64,000 bases of DNA. Origin: Streptomyces silvae. Its GTDB lineage: Bacteria > Actinomycetota > Actinomycetes > Streptomycetales > Streptomycetaceae. Position numbers and translations under genes: made by a program. Shown here one piece after another: positions 1 to 7,669 of this stretch. How positions within the stretch are numbered: position 1 is the stretch's first letter; every line of letters starts with the position of its first letter. The DNA is taken from positions 1 to 64,000 of the forward strand of contig NZ_JAERUC010000193.1 of assembly GCF_016745505.1 (NCBI RefSeq). The letters are read 5' to 3'. The notes beneath the pieces are model-generated. The model ran no database searches, was not told the origin of the DNA, and worked only from the letters and a program-made list of their open reading frames with translations.

Positions 1-2
1 TC

Positions 3-146
3 TCCCAGCCGACGGTCTCCCATCACCTGAAGAAGCTGCGGGAGGCTGGCCTGCTCAGTTCTGAGCGGCGCGGAACGTGGGTCTACTACCGCGTGGAGCC
101 CTCTGTCCTCGCGGCCATGGGGCAGCTGCTGTCTGCCGCCGCCTGA
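3..146 (+). CDS. ArsR-family repressor, C-terminal fragment (5' end outside window)
   Basis: The first bases encode the last 47 residues of a winged-helix repressor. The SQPTVSHHLKKLREAGLL recognition-helix segment and the WVYYRV wing are typical of ArsR/SmtB proteins. The stop is the TGA at 144-146. Metal-binding residues would lie upstream and cannot be seen, so the inducer is unknown. It stands apart from the second, complete arsR at about 3.3-3.6 kb, so the arsenic region may carry two such repressors. The family call is firm; the ligand is not. Confidence 0.85.
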   Translation, partial: SQPTVSHHLKKLREAGLLSSERRGTWVYYRVEPSVLAAMGQLLSAAA

Positions 147-221
147 CCTCCCTGGCAAGGCCCGCCATCCGCTGCTCGTAAAGGCCGGTGTGGTGTCAGT
201 GGCCGCAGGGATGATGTTCTG

Positions 222-965
222 ATGAGCATCGATATCGAATGGGCCCGAGCCGAGTTGGCCAGCTTCCTGAAGCTGACCGAGCTGTACTCGCCGCCCGATC
301 CACCTGGCGTGGTCGTCTTCAGCAGCCGCCTGGCCAACCGCGGCGGAGGCCGCGAGATCGTGGCGAGTGCCCAGGTCGTGGAACAGATCCTGGACCGGGT
401 CCTGCCGCGATGGCGCACTGAGGTTCCCGACGACCGCAACAAGTCCGTCAACCGCTGGTGCCAGCACCGTGAAGCGGTCCAGCGTGCTGACGCTGTCCTG
501 CTGCGGGAGGCGGAGGTGCGCGAGCGGCTCGGGGACGACGCACCCCAGGTCAGTGCGGCGGCCATGCACCGGTGGGTGTGGGATGGAGCCAGGTCCCTGT
601 GGCGGAGCGGGCACTTCCGTGAGGCGGTCACCGCCGCCGCCAGGAAGGTCAACGCCGAGACCCAGAACAAGGTTGCACGCCGCGACGTGAGCGAAACCGC
701 CCTGTTCCAGAGTGTGTTCTCCAAGGACGCGGCCAAGCTCGGTCAGCCTCGCCTTCGTCTGATGGCGGACGACGGCAGTGACACCTTCCGCAGTGTGCAC
801 CGCGGTGCGATGTCCTTCGCCGAGGGCTGCTTTGCGGGCATCCGGAATCCCAACAGTCATGAGGACGGGCTGCCGGAACTGCCGGAGCACGAAGCCCTGG
901 AACAGCTCGCGGCCTTCAGCGTCCTGGCGCGCTGGGTGGACGCCGCGGCCCTCGACGAACCCTGA
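222..965 (+). CDS. TIGR02391-type (Ymh-like) conserved hypothetical protein
   Basis: This 247-residue protein ends in a conserved block, FRSVHRGAMSFAEGCFAG followed by IRNPNSHED, that resembles the C-terminal signature of the TIGR02391 'hypoth_ymh' family. The family is widespread in accessory DNA and sometimes compared with Abi-like proteins, but its biochemical role is not established. The N-terminal half is helical and unremarkable. No signal peptide or membrane segment is visible. The ATG at 222 has only a weak purine-rich leader. The gene stands alone between an ArsR tail and the arsenic genes. Family call moderate; function unknown. Confidence 0.65.
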   Translation: MSIDIEWARAELASFLKLTELYSPPDPPGVVVFSSRLANRGGGREIVASAQVVEQILDRVLPRWRTEVPDDRNKSVNRWCQHREAVQRADAVLLREAEVRERLGDDAPQVSAAAMHRWVWDGARSLWRSGHFREAVTAAARKVNAETQNKVARRDVSETALFQSVFSKDAAKLGQPRLRLMADDGSDTFRSVHRGAMSFAEGCFAGIRNPNSHEDGLPELPEHEALEQLAAFSVLARWVDAAALDEP

Positions 966-982
966 TTCCGCCCGGGGAAGCG

Positions 983-2038
983 TCAGCCCAACAGGGTGGT
1001 GATGTCGCGGACGGCGTCCCGGGATGGGCGGCCGACGCCGATCAGCGTGGCCGAGGCGGGTCCCGTCCAATCGCCGTAGCCGAGGAGATGCAGGCGCGGT
1101 TCGTCCACCGCCCGGGTGCCGTGGGTGGGGATGTGGCCGCGATCGCCGCGCAGGCCCAGCGGGGCGAGGTGAGACAGGGCGGGCCGGAAGCCAGTGCACC
1201 AGATGACCGCTGCGGCTTCCGCTCTCGTTCCGTCCGCCCACTCCGCACCGTCCTCGGTGAGCCGGGCGAACATCGGCTGTGCCTTGAGGAGGCCGGCATC
1301 CCGTGCGGCGCGGACCGGTGCGACGGCGACGATGTCGCCCAGCGAGGCGACGCCTCCTGTGTCCGTGTCCCCGGTGTCCACGGCGCGGCGGCGGGCGGTG
1401 GCTGCGTCGAAGAGTGCGCGGCCGTCGATGTCGTCGGCCAGGAAACGCGCAGGCCGTTGGGTGACCCAGGTCAGGTCCGTGTGCGCTGCGAGGTCGGCGG
1501 CGATCTGTGCCCCGGAGTTGCCTCCTCCGACAACGATGACCCGCTGCCCTGCGAACTCGCGAGGGCTGCGGTACTGCACGGTGTGCAGCTGGCGGCCGGC
1601 GAACGTCTCGCGGCCGGGGACGGCAGGGAGAAAGGGTCGCCACCAGGTCCCGGTCGCCGAGACGACCGCGCGGGCGGACCAGGCACCCGTGTCCGTCTCC
1701 ACCCGCAACCGCTCACCATCACGGCGTACGGCCTCTACTTGGACCGGCCGCTGAACGGGCAGGGCGTAGCGCTCTTCGTACGCGGACAGGTACCGGACGA
1801 CGTGATCCGCGTCCGGGTACTCCGCTCCGTCCTGGACGGGCATCAGCCAGCCCGGGAGGGAGGAGTATGCGGCCGGGGAGAACAGGCGGAGGGAGTCCCA
1901 TGTGTGCTGCCACGCGCCGCCTGTTGTGGGCTGGGCGTCGAGGATGACGAAGTCGAGGTTCTGGCGACGCAGGTAGTAACCGGCGGCGAGCCCTGCTTGG
2001 CCGCCGCCGATCACCACTACATCCACCGCTCGCGTCAC
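983..2038 (-). CDS. arsO: ArsO-like flavin-dependent monooxygenase
   Basis: A 351-residue FAD/NADPH oxidoreductase. The N-terminal VVVIGGGQAGLAAGYYL is the FAD Rossmann motif (residues about 8-24). VIVVGGGNSGAQIAADL near residues 167-183 is the NADPH-binding motif of flavin monooxygenases, and WCTGFRP near 280 is the usual C-terminal ATG-like motif. Its position downstream of acr3 on the same strand identifies it as ArsO, a member of the Streptomyces arsRBOCT cluster whose substrate is not settled. The gap of about 136 bases to acr3 is larger than the other junctions here, so it may have its own promoter. The family call is strong; the ArsO assignment rests on context. Confidence 0.8.
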   Translation of the reverse strand: MTRAVDVVVIGGGQAGLAAGYYLRRQNLDFVILDAQPTTGGAWQHTWDSLRLFSPAAYSSLPGWLMPVQDGAEYPDADHVVRYLSAYEERYALPVQRPVQVEAVRRDGERLRVETDTGAWSARAVVSATGTWWRPFLPAVPGRETFAGRQLHTVQYRSPREFAGQRVIVVGGGNSGAQIAADLAAHTDLTWVTQRPARFLADDIDGRALFDAATARRRAVDTGDTDTGGVASLGDIVAVAPVRAARDAGLLKAQPMFARLTEDGAEWADGTRAEAAAVIWCTGFRPALSHLAPLGLRGDRGHIPTHGTRAVDEPRLHLLGYGDWTGPASATLIGVGRPSRDAVRDITTLLG

Positions 2039-2174
2039 GAGGCCACCACCGTACCGAAGCTGGGCACCTCGGCTCCCGCCGCATCCCTGCGCAGCGTTCC
2101 CCCCACCATCGGCCGGATGATGACGCGGGCCGAAGTGCAGGCAGCGGGGTGTGGGCGAGAGCCGAGGCTGTGCA

Positions 2175-3281
2175 TCAGTGCTGTGTGGTGCTGGTAGTGA
2201 GCGCGGATGAGGTGAACTTCTTCCGCCAGGCCAGGGACACGTAGACCAGCGCGATCAGGACCGGGACCTCGATGAGCGGCCCGACGACGCCGGAGAGGGC
2301 CTGACCGGAGGTGACGCCGAAGGTGGCGATGGCCACCGCGATGGCCAGCTCGAAGTTGTTGCCGGCCGCGGTGAAGGCCAGGGTCGCGGTGCGGTCGTAG
2401 GCCAGGCCGATGGCCTTGCCGATCAGGAAGCTGCCGAAGAACATGATCGCGAAGTACACGAGGAGCGGCAGCGCGATGCGGACCACGTCCAGCGGCTGCG
2501 AGGTGATCGTCTTTCCCTGGAGGGCGAAGAGGATGATGATCGTGAAGAGCAGGCCGTACAGGGCCCAGGGGCCGATCTTCGGCAGGAACTTCGCCTCGTA
2601 GGACTCGCGACCCATCCTCTTCTCGCCCAGGCGTCGGGTGAGGAAGCCGGCGAGCAGGGGCACGCCGAGGAAGATGACGACGTTCAGGGCGATCTTCCAC
2701 ATGGAGATGTCGAGCGTCTCGCCTTCGCCCAGGCCGAGCCAGCCCGGCAGCAGGTCGAGGTAGAGCCAACCGAGCAGGCCGAACGCAATGACCTGGAACA
2801 CCGAGTTCAGGGCCACCAGGACGGCGGCGGCCTCGCGGTCGCCGCAGGCCAGGTCGTTCCAGATGATGACCATGGCGATGCATCGGGCCAGGCCGACGAT
2901 GATCAGGCCGGTGCGGTACTCAGGCAGGTCCGGCAGGAAGATCCAGGCCAGCGCGAACATGACGGCCGGGCCGATGAGCCAGTTGATGACCAGCGAGGAG
3001 ACCATCAGCTTGCGGTCGCCGGTGACCGCGTCGAGCTTGTCGTAGCGGACCTTGGCGAGGACCGGGTACATCATGATCAGCAGGCCGACGGCGATGGGCA
3101 GGGAGATGCCGCCTATTTCCACCTTCGCCAGTGCGTCGTTCAGGCCGGGAATCAAACGGCCGAGGCCAAGGCCCAGGGCCATGGCCAGAAGGATCCAGAC
3201 GGCGAGGAAGCGGTCCAGGGTGGACAGCTTCTGGACGACCGAGGAGTCCTCGGTCGTCGCGGGTGCTTCGGTGGGGGTCAC
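2175..3281 (-). CDS. acr3: Acr3-type arsenite efflux permease
   Basis: A 368-residue membrane protein with about ten hydrophobic segments, of the ACR3/arsenical-resistance-3 family, expected to export As(III) across the cytoplasmic membrane. LSTLDRFLAVWILLAMALG opens the first membrane segment. The block GLARCIAMVIIWNDLACG near residue 130 contains the Cys and the NDLA segment conserved in Acr3 proteins. I place the start at the GTG at 3279-3281, because it overlaps the arsR stop in a GTGA arrangement; the open frame continues upstream through arsR, but that part is shadow. Translational coupling with arsR is therefore likely. Confidence 0.92.
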   Translation of the reverse strand: MTPTEAPATTEDSSVVQKLSTLDRFLAVWILLAMALGLGLGRLIPGLNDALAKVEIGGISLPIAVGLLIMMYPVLAKVRYDKLDAVTGDRKLMVSSLVINWLIGPAVMFALAWIFLPDLPEYRTGLIIVGLARCIAMVIIWNDLACGDREAAAVLVALNSVFQVIAFGLLGWLYLDLLPGWLGLGEGETLDISMWKIALNVVIFLGVPLLAGFLTRRLGEKRMGRESYEAKFLPKIGPWALYGLLFTIIILFALQGKTITSQPLDVVRIALPLLVYFAIMFFGSFLIGKAIGLAYDRTATLAFTAAGNNFELAIAVAIATFGVTSGQALSGVVGPLIEVPVLIALVYVSLAWRKKFTSSALTTSTTQH

Positions 3282-3586
3282 GGACAGGCCCTCTTGTTCT
3301 CGGCGGCGTTGCGGGCGGACTCGGCCAGGTCGGTGAACTGGCCGGCGAGCTGGGCGATGACGTCGGGTCGGAGCTTGTAGTACGTGAAACGACCGCACGG
3401 CTCGGTCTCCACCACACCCGCCTCGCGCAGCACTCTCAGGTGGTTGGAGAGGTTGGTCTGCCGGGCGCCGGTCTCCTCCACCAGGTGGCTGGCACACAGC
3501 GTCTCGCGGGCGAGCAGAGTCACGATCTGGAAGCGGAGCGGATCGCCCAGCACCCTGATCAGTTCAGTGTCGACTGACGTCATCAT
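3278..3586 (-). CDS. arsR: ArsR-family arsenic-responsive repressor
   Basis: A 102-residue winged-helix protein. GDPLRFQIVTLLARETLCASHL covers the first helices, QTNLSNHLRVLREAGVVETE is the recognition helix, and GRFTYYKL is the wing. Candidate As(III) ligands are Cys31 and the Cys in the ETEPCGRF wing segment, a different placement from the classical CVC motif, so the sensor site is inferred. It is the first gene of the leftward arsR-acr3-arsO unit, overlaps acr3 by four bases, and is divergent from arsC across a short region with inverted-repeat operators. An ATG one codon in is an equally possible start. Confidence 0.92.
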   Translation of the reverse strand: MMTSVDTELIRVLGDPLRFQIVTLLARETLCASHLVEETGARQTNLSNHLRVLREAGVVETEPCGRFTYYKLRPDVIAQLAGQFTDLAESARNAAENKRACP

Positions 3587-3601
3587 GTACTGATACTCTC
3601 A

Positions 3602-3635
3602 CATCAGTGGCCGCTGATGCCATCGGGCGCTGATG
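3602..3635. promoter_or_regulatory. Candidate ArsR operator in the arsR/arsC divergent promoter
   Basis: CATCAG at 3602-3607 and CTGATG at 3614-3619 form an inverted repeat with a six-base spacer. The octamer CGCTGATG recurs at 3628-3635, sixteen bases after its first occurrence at 3612-3619. ATCA-N-TGAT-like half-sites are typical of ArsR/SmtB operators, and the position between divergent arsR and arsC would let one repressor control both units. No footprint is available. Confidence 0.55.
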
Positions 3636-3678
3636 TCACTTGTGCCTGAACTGATCGTGAGACGAGAGAGACCTCCTG

Positions 3679-4092
3679 ATGTCCGAGAAGCCCTCTGTGC
3701 TGTTCGTCTGTGTCCACAACGCCGGCCGCTCTCAGATGGCCGCCGCGTGGCTGACTCACCTGGCCGGGGACCGCGTCGAGGTCCGCTCCGCAGGCTCGAA
3801 CCCGGGCGACGCGGTGAACCCGGCCGCCGTCGATGCGATGGCTGAGGTCGGCATCGACATCTCCGCCGAGACTCCGAAGATCCTCACCGTCGACGCGGTG
3901 AAGGAGTCGGACGTCTGCATCACGATGGGCTGCGGCGACACCTGCCCCGTCTTCCCCGGCAAGCGCTACCTGGACTGGAAGCTTGAAGACCCGGCCGGTC
4001 AGGGTGTGGCAGCTGTGCGCCCGATCCGTGACGAGATCAAGGTCATGGTCGAGGGCCTGATCGCCGAGATCGCCCCGGAGAAAACGGCATGA
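3679..4092 (+). CDS. arsC: Arsenate reductase, low-molecular-weight phosphatase fold
   Basis: A 137-residue protein starting with the P-loop CVHNAGRS, where Cys11-X5-Arg17 is the catalytic CX5R motif. Two more cysteines, Cys85 and Cys89 in GCGDTCP, fit the intramolecular disulfide relay of thioredoxin-coupled (pI258-like) ArsC proteins. It reduces As(V) to As(III), which Acr3 exports. The stop overlaps the next ATG in ATGA, so it is coupled to arsT, and the thioredoxin gene follows, matching the expected electron donor. A mycothiol-dependent mechanism is an alternative, but the extra cysteines and neighbours favour thioredoxin. Confidence 0.92.
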   Translation: MSEKPSVLFVCVHNAGRSQMAAAWLTHLAGDRVEVRSAGSNPGDAVNPAAVDAMAEVGIDISAETPKILTVDAVKESDVCITMGCGDTCPVFPGKRYLDWKLEDPAGQGVAAVRPIRDEIKVMVEGLIAEIAPEKTA

Positions 4093-5072
4093 GCGCGGAC
4101 ATACGCAACGTCATCGTCATCGGCTCCGGCCCATCCGGCTACACCGCCGCGATGTACGCCGCGCGCGCCCAGCTGAAGCCTGTCGTGTTCGGCAGTTCGA
4201 TCTTCGTCGGGGGTGCGCTCACGACCACTACCGAGGTGGAGAACTTCCCCGGCTTTCCGCAGGGAATCGACGGACCGGTCCTCATGGAAAACATGAGGGC
4301 CCAGGCGGAGCGCTTCGGAGCCGAGATGATCGACGACGACATCGTCTCCGTCGACCTGACCGGTGACATCAAGGAGCTCACCGACAGCGAGGGCACCGTT
4401 CACCGGGCGAAGGCCGTGATCGTCTCGACCGGCTCCGGCTACCGCAAGCTCGGCCTGCCGAACGAGGACGCACTCTCGGGCCGTGGCGTCTCCTGGTGCG
4501 CGACCTGCGACGGCTTCTTCTTCCGTGACCGGGACATCGTCGTGGTCGGTGGCGGCGACACCGCGATGGAAGAGGCCACCTTCCTCACGCGCTTCGCCAA
4601 GTCGGTGACCGTCGTCCACCGGCGTTCGACCCTGCGGGCCTCCCAGGTCATGCAGAACCGCGCTTTCGCCGACGAAAAGATCTCCTTCGTCTTCGATAAT
4701 GAGATCGCCGAGATCAAGGAAGAGAACGGCATGCTTGCCGGGGTCGTGCTCCGCGACACCTTCACCGCCAAGACCCGGGACCTGGATGCGACGGGCTTGT
4801 TCATCGCGATCGGCCACGACCCGCGCACCGAACTCTTCCAGGGTCAGTTGGAGCTGGACGCCGAGGGCTACCTCAAGGTCGAGTCTCCCTCTACCCGCAC
4901 GAACATCCCCGGCGTCTTCGGCGCGGGTGATGTCGTCGACCACACCTACCGTCAGGCCATCACCGCTGCCGGTTCCGGCTGCGCGGCAGCCCTGGACGCC
5001 GAGCGCTACCTTGCTGCCCTCGCCGACGCCGAGAAGACCGCCGAGCCGGCCCCGGCTGCGGCCACTGTCTGA
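4089..5072 (+). CDS. arsT: Thioredoxin reductase of the arsenic cluster
   Basis: A 327-residue FAD/NADPH protein. VIVIGSGPSGYTAAMYAARA at residues 8-27 binds FAD, WCATCDG carries the redox-active Cys137-Cys140 pair, and VVVGGGDTAMEEATFL is the NADPH site. The C-terminal GVFGAGDVVDHTYRQAITAAG is the second FAD motif. It should reduce the thioredoxin encoded 27 bases downstream, and through it ArsC. In Streptomyces arsRBOCT clusters this gene is called arsT. The last dozen residues are an Ala/Pro-rich tail not needed for the fold. Confidence 0.93.
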   Translation: MSADIRNVIVIGSGPSGYTAAMYAARAQLKPVVFGSSIFVGGALTTTTEVENFPGFPQGIDGPVLMENMRAQAERFGAEMIDDDIVSVDLTGDIKELTDSEGTVHRAKAVIVSTGSGYRKLGLPNEDALSGRGVSWCATCDGFFFRDRDIVVVGGGDTAMEEATFLTRFAKSVTVVHRRSTLRASQVMQNRAFADEKISFVFDNEIAEIKEENGMLAGVVLRDTFTAKTRDLDATGLFIAIGHDPRTELFQGQLELDAEGYLKVESPSTRTNIPGVFGAGDVVDHTYRQAITAAGSGCAAALDAERYLAALADAEKTAEPAPAAATV

Positions 5073-5098
5073 CTGACCCGATAGGCAAGGAGGCTCCG

Positions 5099-5422
5099 AT
5101 GGCCCTCAAGAACGTGACCGACGATTCCTTCGAAGCGGACGTCCTCAAGAGCGACAAGCCCGTCCTTGTCGAGTTCTGGGCGGCTTGGTGCGGACCCTGC
5201 CGCCAGCTTGCGCCGTCCCTGGAAGCGATCGCGGCCGAGCGCGGCGAGAAGATCGAAATCGTCAAGCTCAACATCGACGAGAACCCGGCCACGGCCGCCA
5301 AGTACGGTGTCATGTCGATCCCGACAATGAACCTCTACGTCAACGGCGATGTGGCCAAGACCATCGTCGGCGCCAAGCCGAAAGCCGCGCTCGAACGCGA
5401 CCTCGGCGACGCCATCGTCTGA
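5099..5422 (+). CDS. trxA: Thioredoxin
   Basis: A 107-residue classical thioredoxin with the WCGPC active site (Cys31, Cys34), the cis-proline stretch MSIPTMNLY, and the usual length. The start ATG at 5099 is preceded by the ribosome-binding site AAGGAGG at 5087-5093. It directly follows arsT on the same strand, so it probably carries electrons from ArsT to ArsC. A hairpin lies just after its stop. Confidence 0.95.
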   Translation: MALKNVTDDSFEADVLKSDKPVLVEFWAAWCGPCRQLAPSLEAIAAERGEKIEIVKLNIDENPATAAKYGVMSIPTMNLYVNGDVAKTIVGAKPKAALERDLGDAIV

Positions 5423-5430
5423 CCGGGCAT

Positions 5431-5447
5431 CACGCTGGCCCAGCGTG
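5431..5447 (+). terminator. Hairpin after trxA
   Basis: CACGCTG, a GCC loop and CAGCGTG form a seven-base stem eight bases after the trxA stop. There is no T-run, as is common for terminators in high-GC Streptomyces. It would end the arsC-arsT-trxA transcript. Confidence 0.5.
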
Positions 5448-5541
5448 GTGCTGGATCCGCCTACCGCTCCGTCCCGACCGACGACCGAGCCGTAGCTTGT
5501 GCCTCTCAGCGTTTTCCGTGTCAGCGAAGATGGGAGTTGCT

Positions 5542-5990
5542 CGCTACGGAAAGTAGCTGCGCGAAGGTGAGGGGCGGTAGGCCGAAATTCCAAGATCACG
5601 AAGATCCGGCGATGGCAAGAGCGATCGTTCCCCCGGGCTCCTCTGCGGCAGCTCTTGCTTGAGGCGGTGGTGCGGCGAACGCCGCACGGTTCCCGTTGCA
5701 GTCGGATCGAGCAGGATCCAGGCGGACGGAAACGGGGCACTTTGTCCGTTGTTTCGGCATCGTTGCAGGTGAGAGGCGTCACTTGGATGGGTTCGAGTCC
5801 CACCCGCCCCACCCAGCATCCCCAGGCAGAATCGTTCTGACCTGGGGAAACGCGTCTTCCGGGGGCGGTTGTGTGTGCAGCGAACGCCTCACGTAGGTGC
5901 GGTCTCGCGCCCTCAAGACCATGACTGTGCGGCCTTGACCTGGTGTTTTGCGGCGACTCCGCTGCGGGAGCGTAGTGGGGCGGTCCCACG
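5542..5990 (+). repeat. Structured tRNA-like repeat, copy 1
   Basis: This noncoding stretch occupies most of the 825-base gap between trxA and the kinase gene. An entry hairpin GTGCGGC-GAAC-GCCGCAC lies at 5670-5687. A GGATCGAGCAGGAT block and the pair CGGAC/GTCCG (5723-5727 with 5744-5748) follow. Next comes a tRNA-like 3' half with GGTTCGAGTCC (about 5790-5800) and the acceptor-like end CCGCCCCACC. An exit hairpin CCCCAGG-CAGAA-TCG-TTCTG-A-CCTGGGG sits at 5820-5847. The same order recurs near 27.5 and 31.0 kb. CGCTACGGAAAG at 5542-5553 is shared with copy 3 and may mark the left edge. I see no D-arm or anticodon arm, so it is not called a tRNA. Nothing recognisable was found in 5991-6230. 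Confidence 0.75.
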
Positions 5991-6247
5991 CGCCGTCCAC
6001 CGGTCGCCGACGCGGCATCTCGTCCAGCAGGACGATGAAGGCGGAGTCCCATCAGGAAGTCGCCAGTGGGTCTGAGGGCTCCGCTGGTCACCTGGTCGAT
6101 GGTGCTGGTCTGCAGGGCCCGCTCGGCGGACCGTTCTGTTTTCAGCGTGGTCGGATCGGGTACTCAGTGCCGGGGCGTGGAAGCCCGTCACGAAAGTCAT
6201 GGATCCTCTTTCGAGGGATGCTCGCGGAACGAGGAAAGGATCGGCGT

Positions 6248-7360
6248 GTGCGTACACGAACCGGCCCGGTACTGGTGGCTGACGCGGGGTCATCGAGCCT
6301 GCGCCTGACGGTCTTCGGCGATGGTGGTCAAGTCCTCAACGAACACCACAGTGACTCTCCGCCTGGCGAGGGGGCAACCGAAGCGCTGCGGCAGTTGCTG
6401 AAGGAAGGACCGGCTCCTACAGCTGCGGGTCACCGTATCGTCCACGGCGGATCGGAGCTGCACAGCCACACTCTGCTGGACGATGCTGTGCGTGCCCGCT
6501 TGAACCGGGTGGCAGACCTCGCGCCCTTGCACGTCCCCCAAGCACTGACCGTTCTGGACGCGGCTCGGAACCTGCTGCCGGGAGTTCCCCACGTCGCCTG
6601 CTTCGACACCGTCTTCCACGGCGGCTTACCCGTTGCGGCACGGGAGTACGCGGTACCTTCCAGCTGGCGCGACAATTACGGACTGCGCCGCTACGGCTTT
6701 CATGGCCTGTCCTACGCCTGGGCGCTGGCCCGCACCGCTGAACTCCTCGGCCGCCGTCCCGAGCAGCTGCACCTGGTGATGGTGCACCTTGGCGGTGGCT
6801 GCTCCGCCTGCGCGGTGCGCGACGGGCGCAGTGTCGACACGACCATGGGCTTCACGCCCTTGGAGGGTCTGGTGATGAGTCGTCGCAGCGGCAGCATCGA
6901 CCCTGGCGCCCTGACCTGGCTGCTCACACGGAAGAATGTGTCTGCGGACGAGATCGAGGACGTTCTGAACCACAGTTCCGGTCTGCTCGCCCTATCCGGT
7001 ACTTCGGGCGACACGCGCGATCTGGTCCGCAGCCGGGCGGCAGGCGACGAGCGCGCCGCACTCGCCCTCGACGTCTTCACCCACCAGTGCCGTCGCGGCA
7101 TCGCCGGCATGGCCGCATCCTTGAGCCGCCTGGACGCTCTCGTCTTCACCGGCGAGATCGGCGAGGATCAGCCCGAGGTGCGTGAGGAGGTGTGCGCCGG
7201 GCTGTCTCTGCTCGGTCTCACGGGCGGCCTGAGACCACTGGTCGCCGAACGCCCCGAAATCATCAGTGAGCCCGGCGCGCGAGTTCCCGTCGTGGTCGTC
7301 CCCACCGGAGAGGCCCAGCAGATCGATGTCGAGACCCGGGTTCTTCTGGATCGCGGCTGA
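6248..7360 (+). CDS. ackA: Acetate/propionate kinase family protein
   Basis: A 370-residue member of the acetate kinase (ASKHA) family, which interconverts acetate plus ATP and acetyl phosphate. VLVADAGSSSLRLTVF is the N-terminal phosphate motif; GHRIVHGGS, FDTVFHGGLP, RRYGFHGLSY and VHLGGGCSACAV are conserved family blocks. The GTG at 6248 was chosen because GAGGAAAGGA lies just upstream; the frame stays open 300 bases further, through repeat flank. At 370 residues it is shorter than the usual 395-400. No phosphotransacetylase gene is next to it, so in this island it may supply acetyl phosphate or ATP under stress, which is inference. Confidence 0.88.
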   Translation: MRTRTGPVLVADAGSSSLRLTVFGDGGQVLNEHHSDSPPGEGATEALRQLLKEGPAPTAAGHRIVHGGSELHSHTLLDDAVRARLNRVADLAPLHVPQALTVLDAARNLLPGVPHVACFDTVFHGGLPVAAREYAVPSSWRDNYGLRRYGFHGLSYAWALARTAELLGRRPEQLHLVMVHLGGGCSACAVRDGRSVDTTMGFTPLEGLVMSRRSGSIDPGALTWLLTRKNVSADEIEDVLNHSSGLLALSGTSGDTRDLVRSRAAGDERAALALDVFTHQCRRGIAGMAASLSRLDALVFTGEIGEDQPEVREEVCAGLSLLGLTGGLRPLVAERPEIISEPGARVPVVVVPTGEAQQIDVETRVLLDRG

Positions 7361-7376
7361 GGTGGGCCGACGCCCG

Positions 7377-7399
7377 CCACCCCGGCGTGACCGGGGTGG
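7377..7399 (+). terminator. Hairpin after the acetate kinase gene
   Basis: CCACCCCGG, loop CGTGA and CCGGGGTGG form a perfect nine-base stem sixteen bases after the kinase stop. No T-run follows. The remaining 270 bases before the next gene (7400-7669) hold no open frame that I can support. Confidence 0.6.
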
Positions 7400-7669
7400 C
7401 GAGGAGGTGCTCAATGACCTCCGTGATGACGTCATGGACCATGGCGACGAGGGCGGCCGAGCGGGCAGGGCGGCCGGGCCTCGCGAGGTTGCCAGGGAGG
7501 CCGCCCGCCGGGCTTCGACCATGAGGTCTGCAACTGCAGCAGCGGTATGAAAGGGTACTTCGACCGCTTGGAGCGGCGGTGTGGGTTCGCCGTCCACTCC
7601 GACATACCGCTCGATCCTGCGCGGCGGCCGGCGTCACTCCTCACGGGGCGTGACGGCTGAGGGACCACC

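Noticed and set aside
983..2197. Long plus-strand frames over arsO
   Set aside because: Antisense shadows of a well-supported flavoprotein gene; no motifs in the opposite frames.
5765..5813. tRNA gene in repeat copy 1
   Set aside because: The T-arm and acceptor-like 3' strand are convincing, but no D-arm or anticodon stem-loop with a normal seven-base loop can be drawn; the 5' acceptor strand matches at only five of seven positions.
7400..7669. Cysteine-containing reading frame CNCSSGMKGYFDRLERRC on the plus strand after the acetate kinase hairpin
   Set aside because: No start codon with a ribosome-binding site, no recognised family and no clear upstream frame; not enough to call a gene or remnant.
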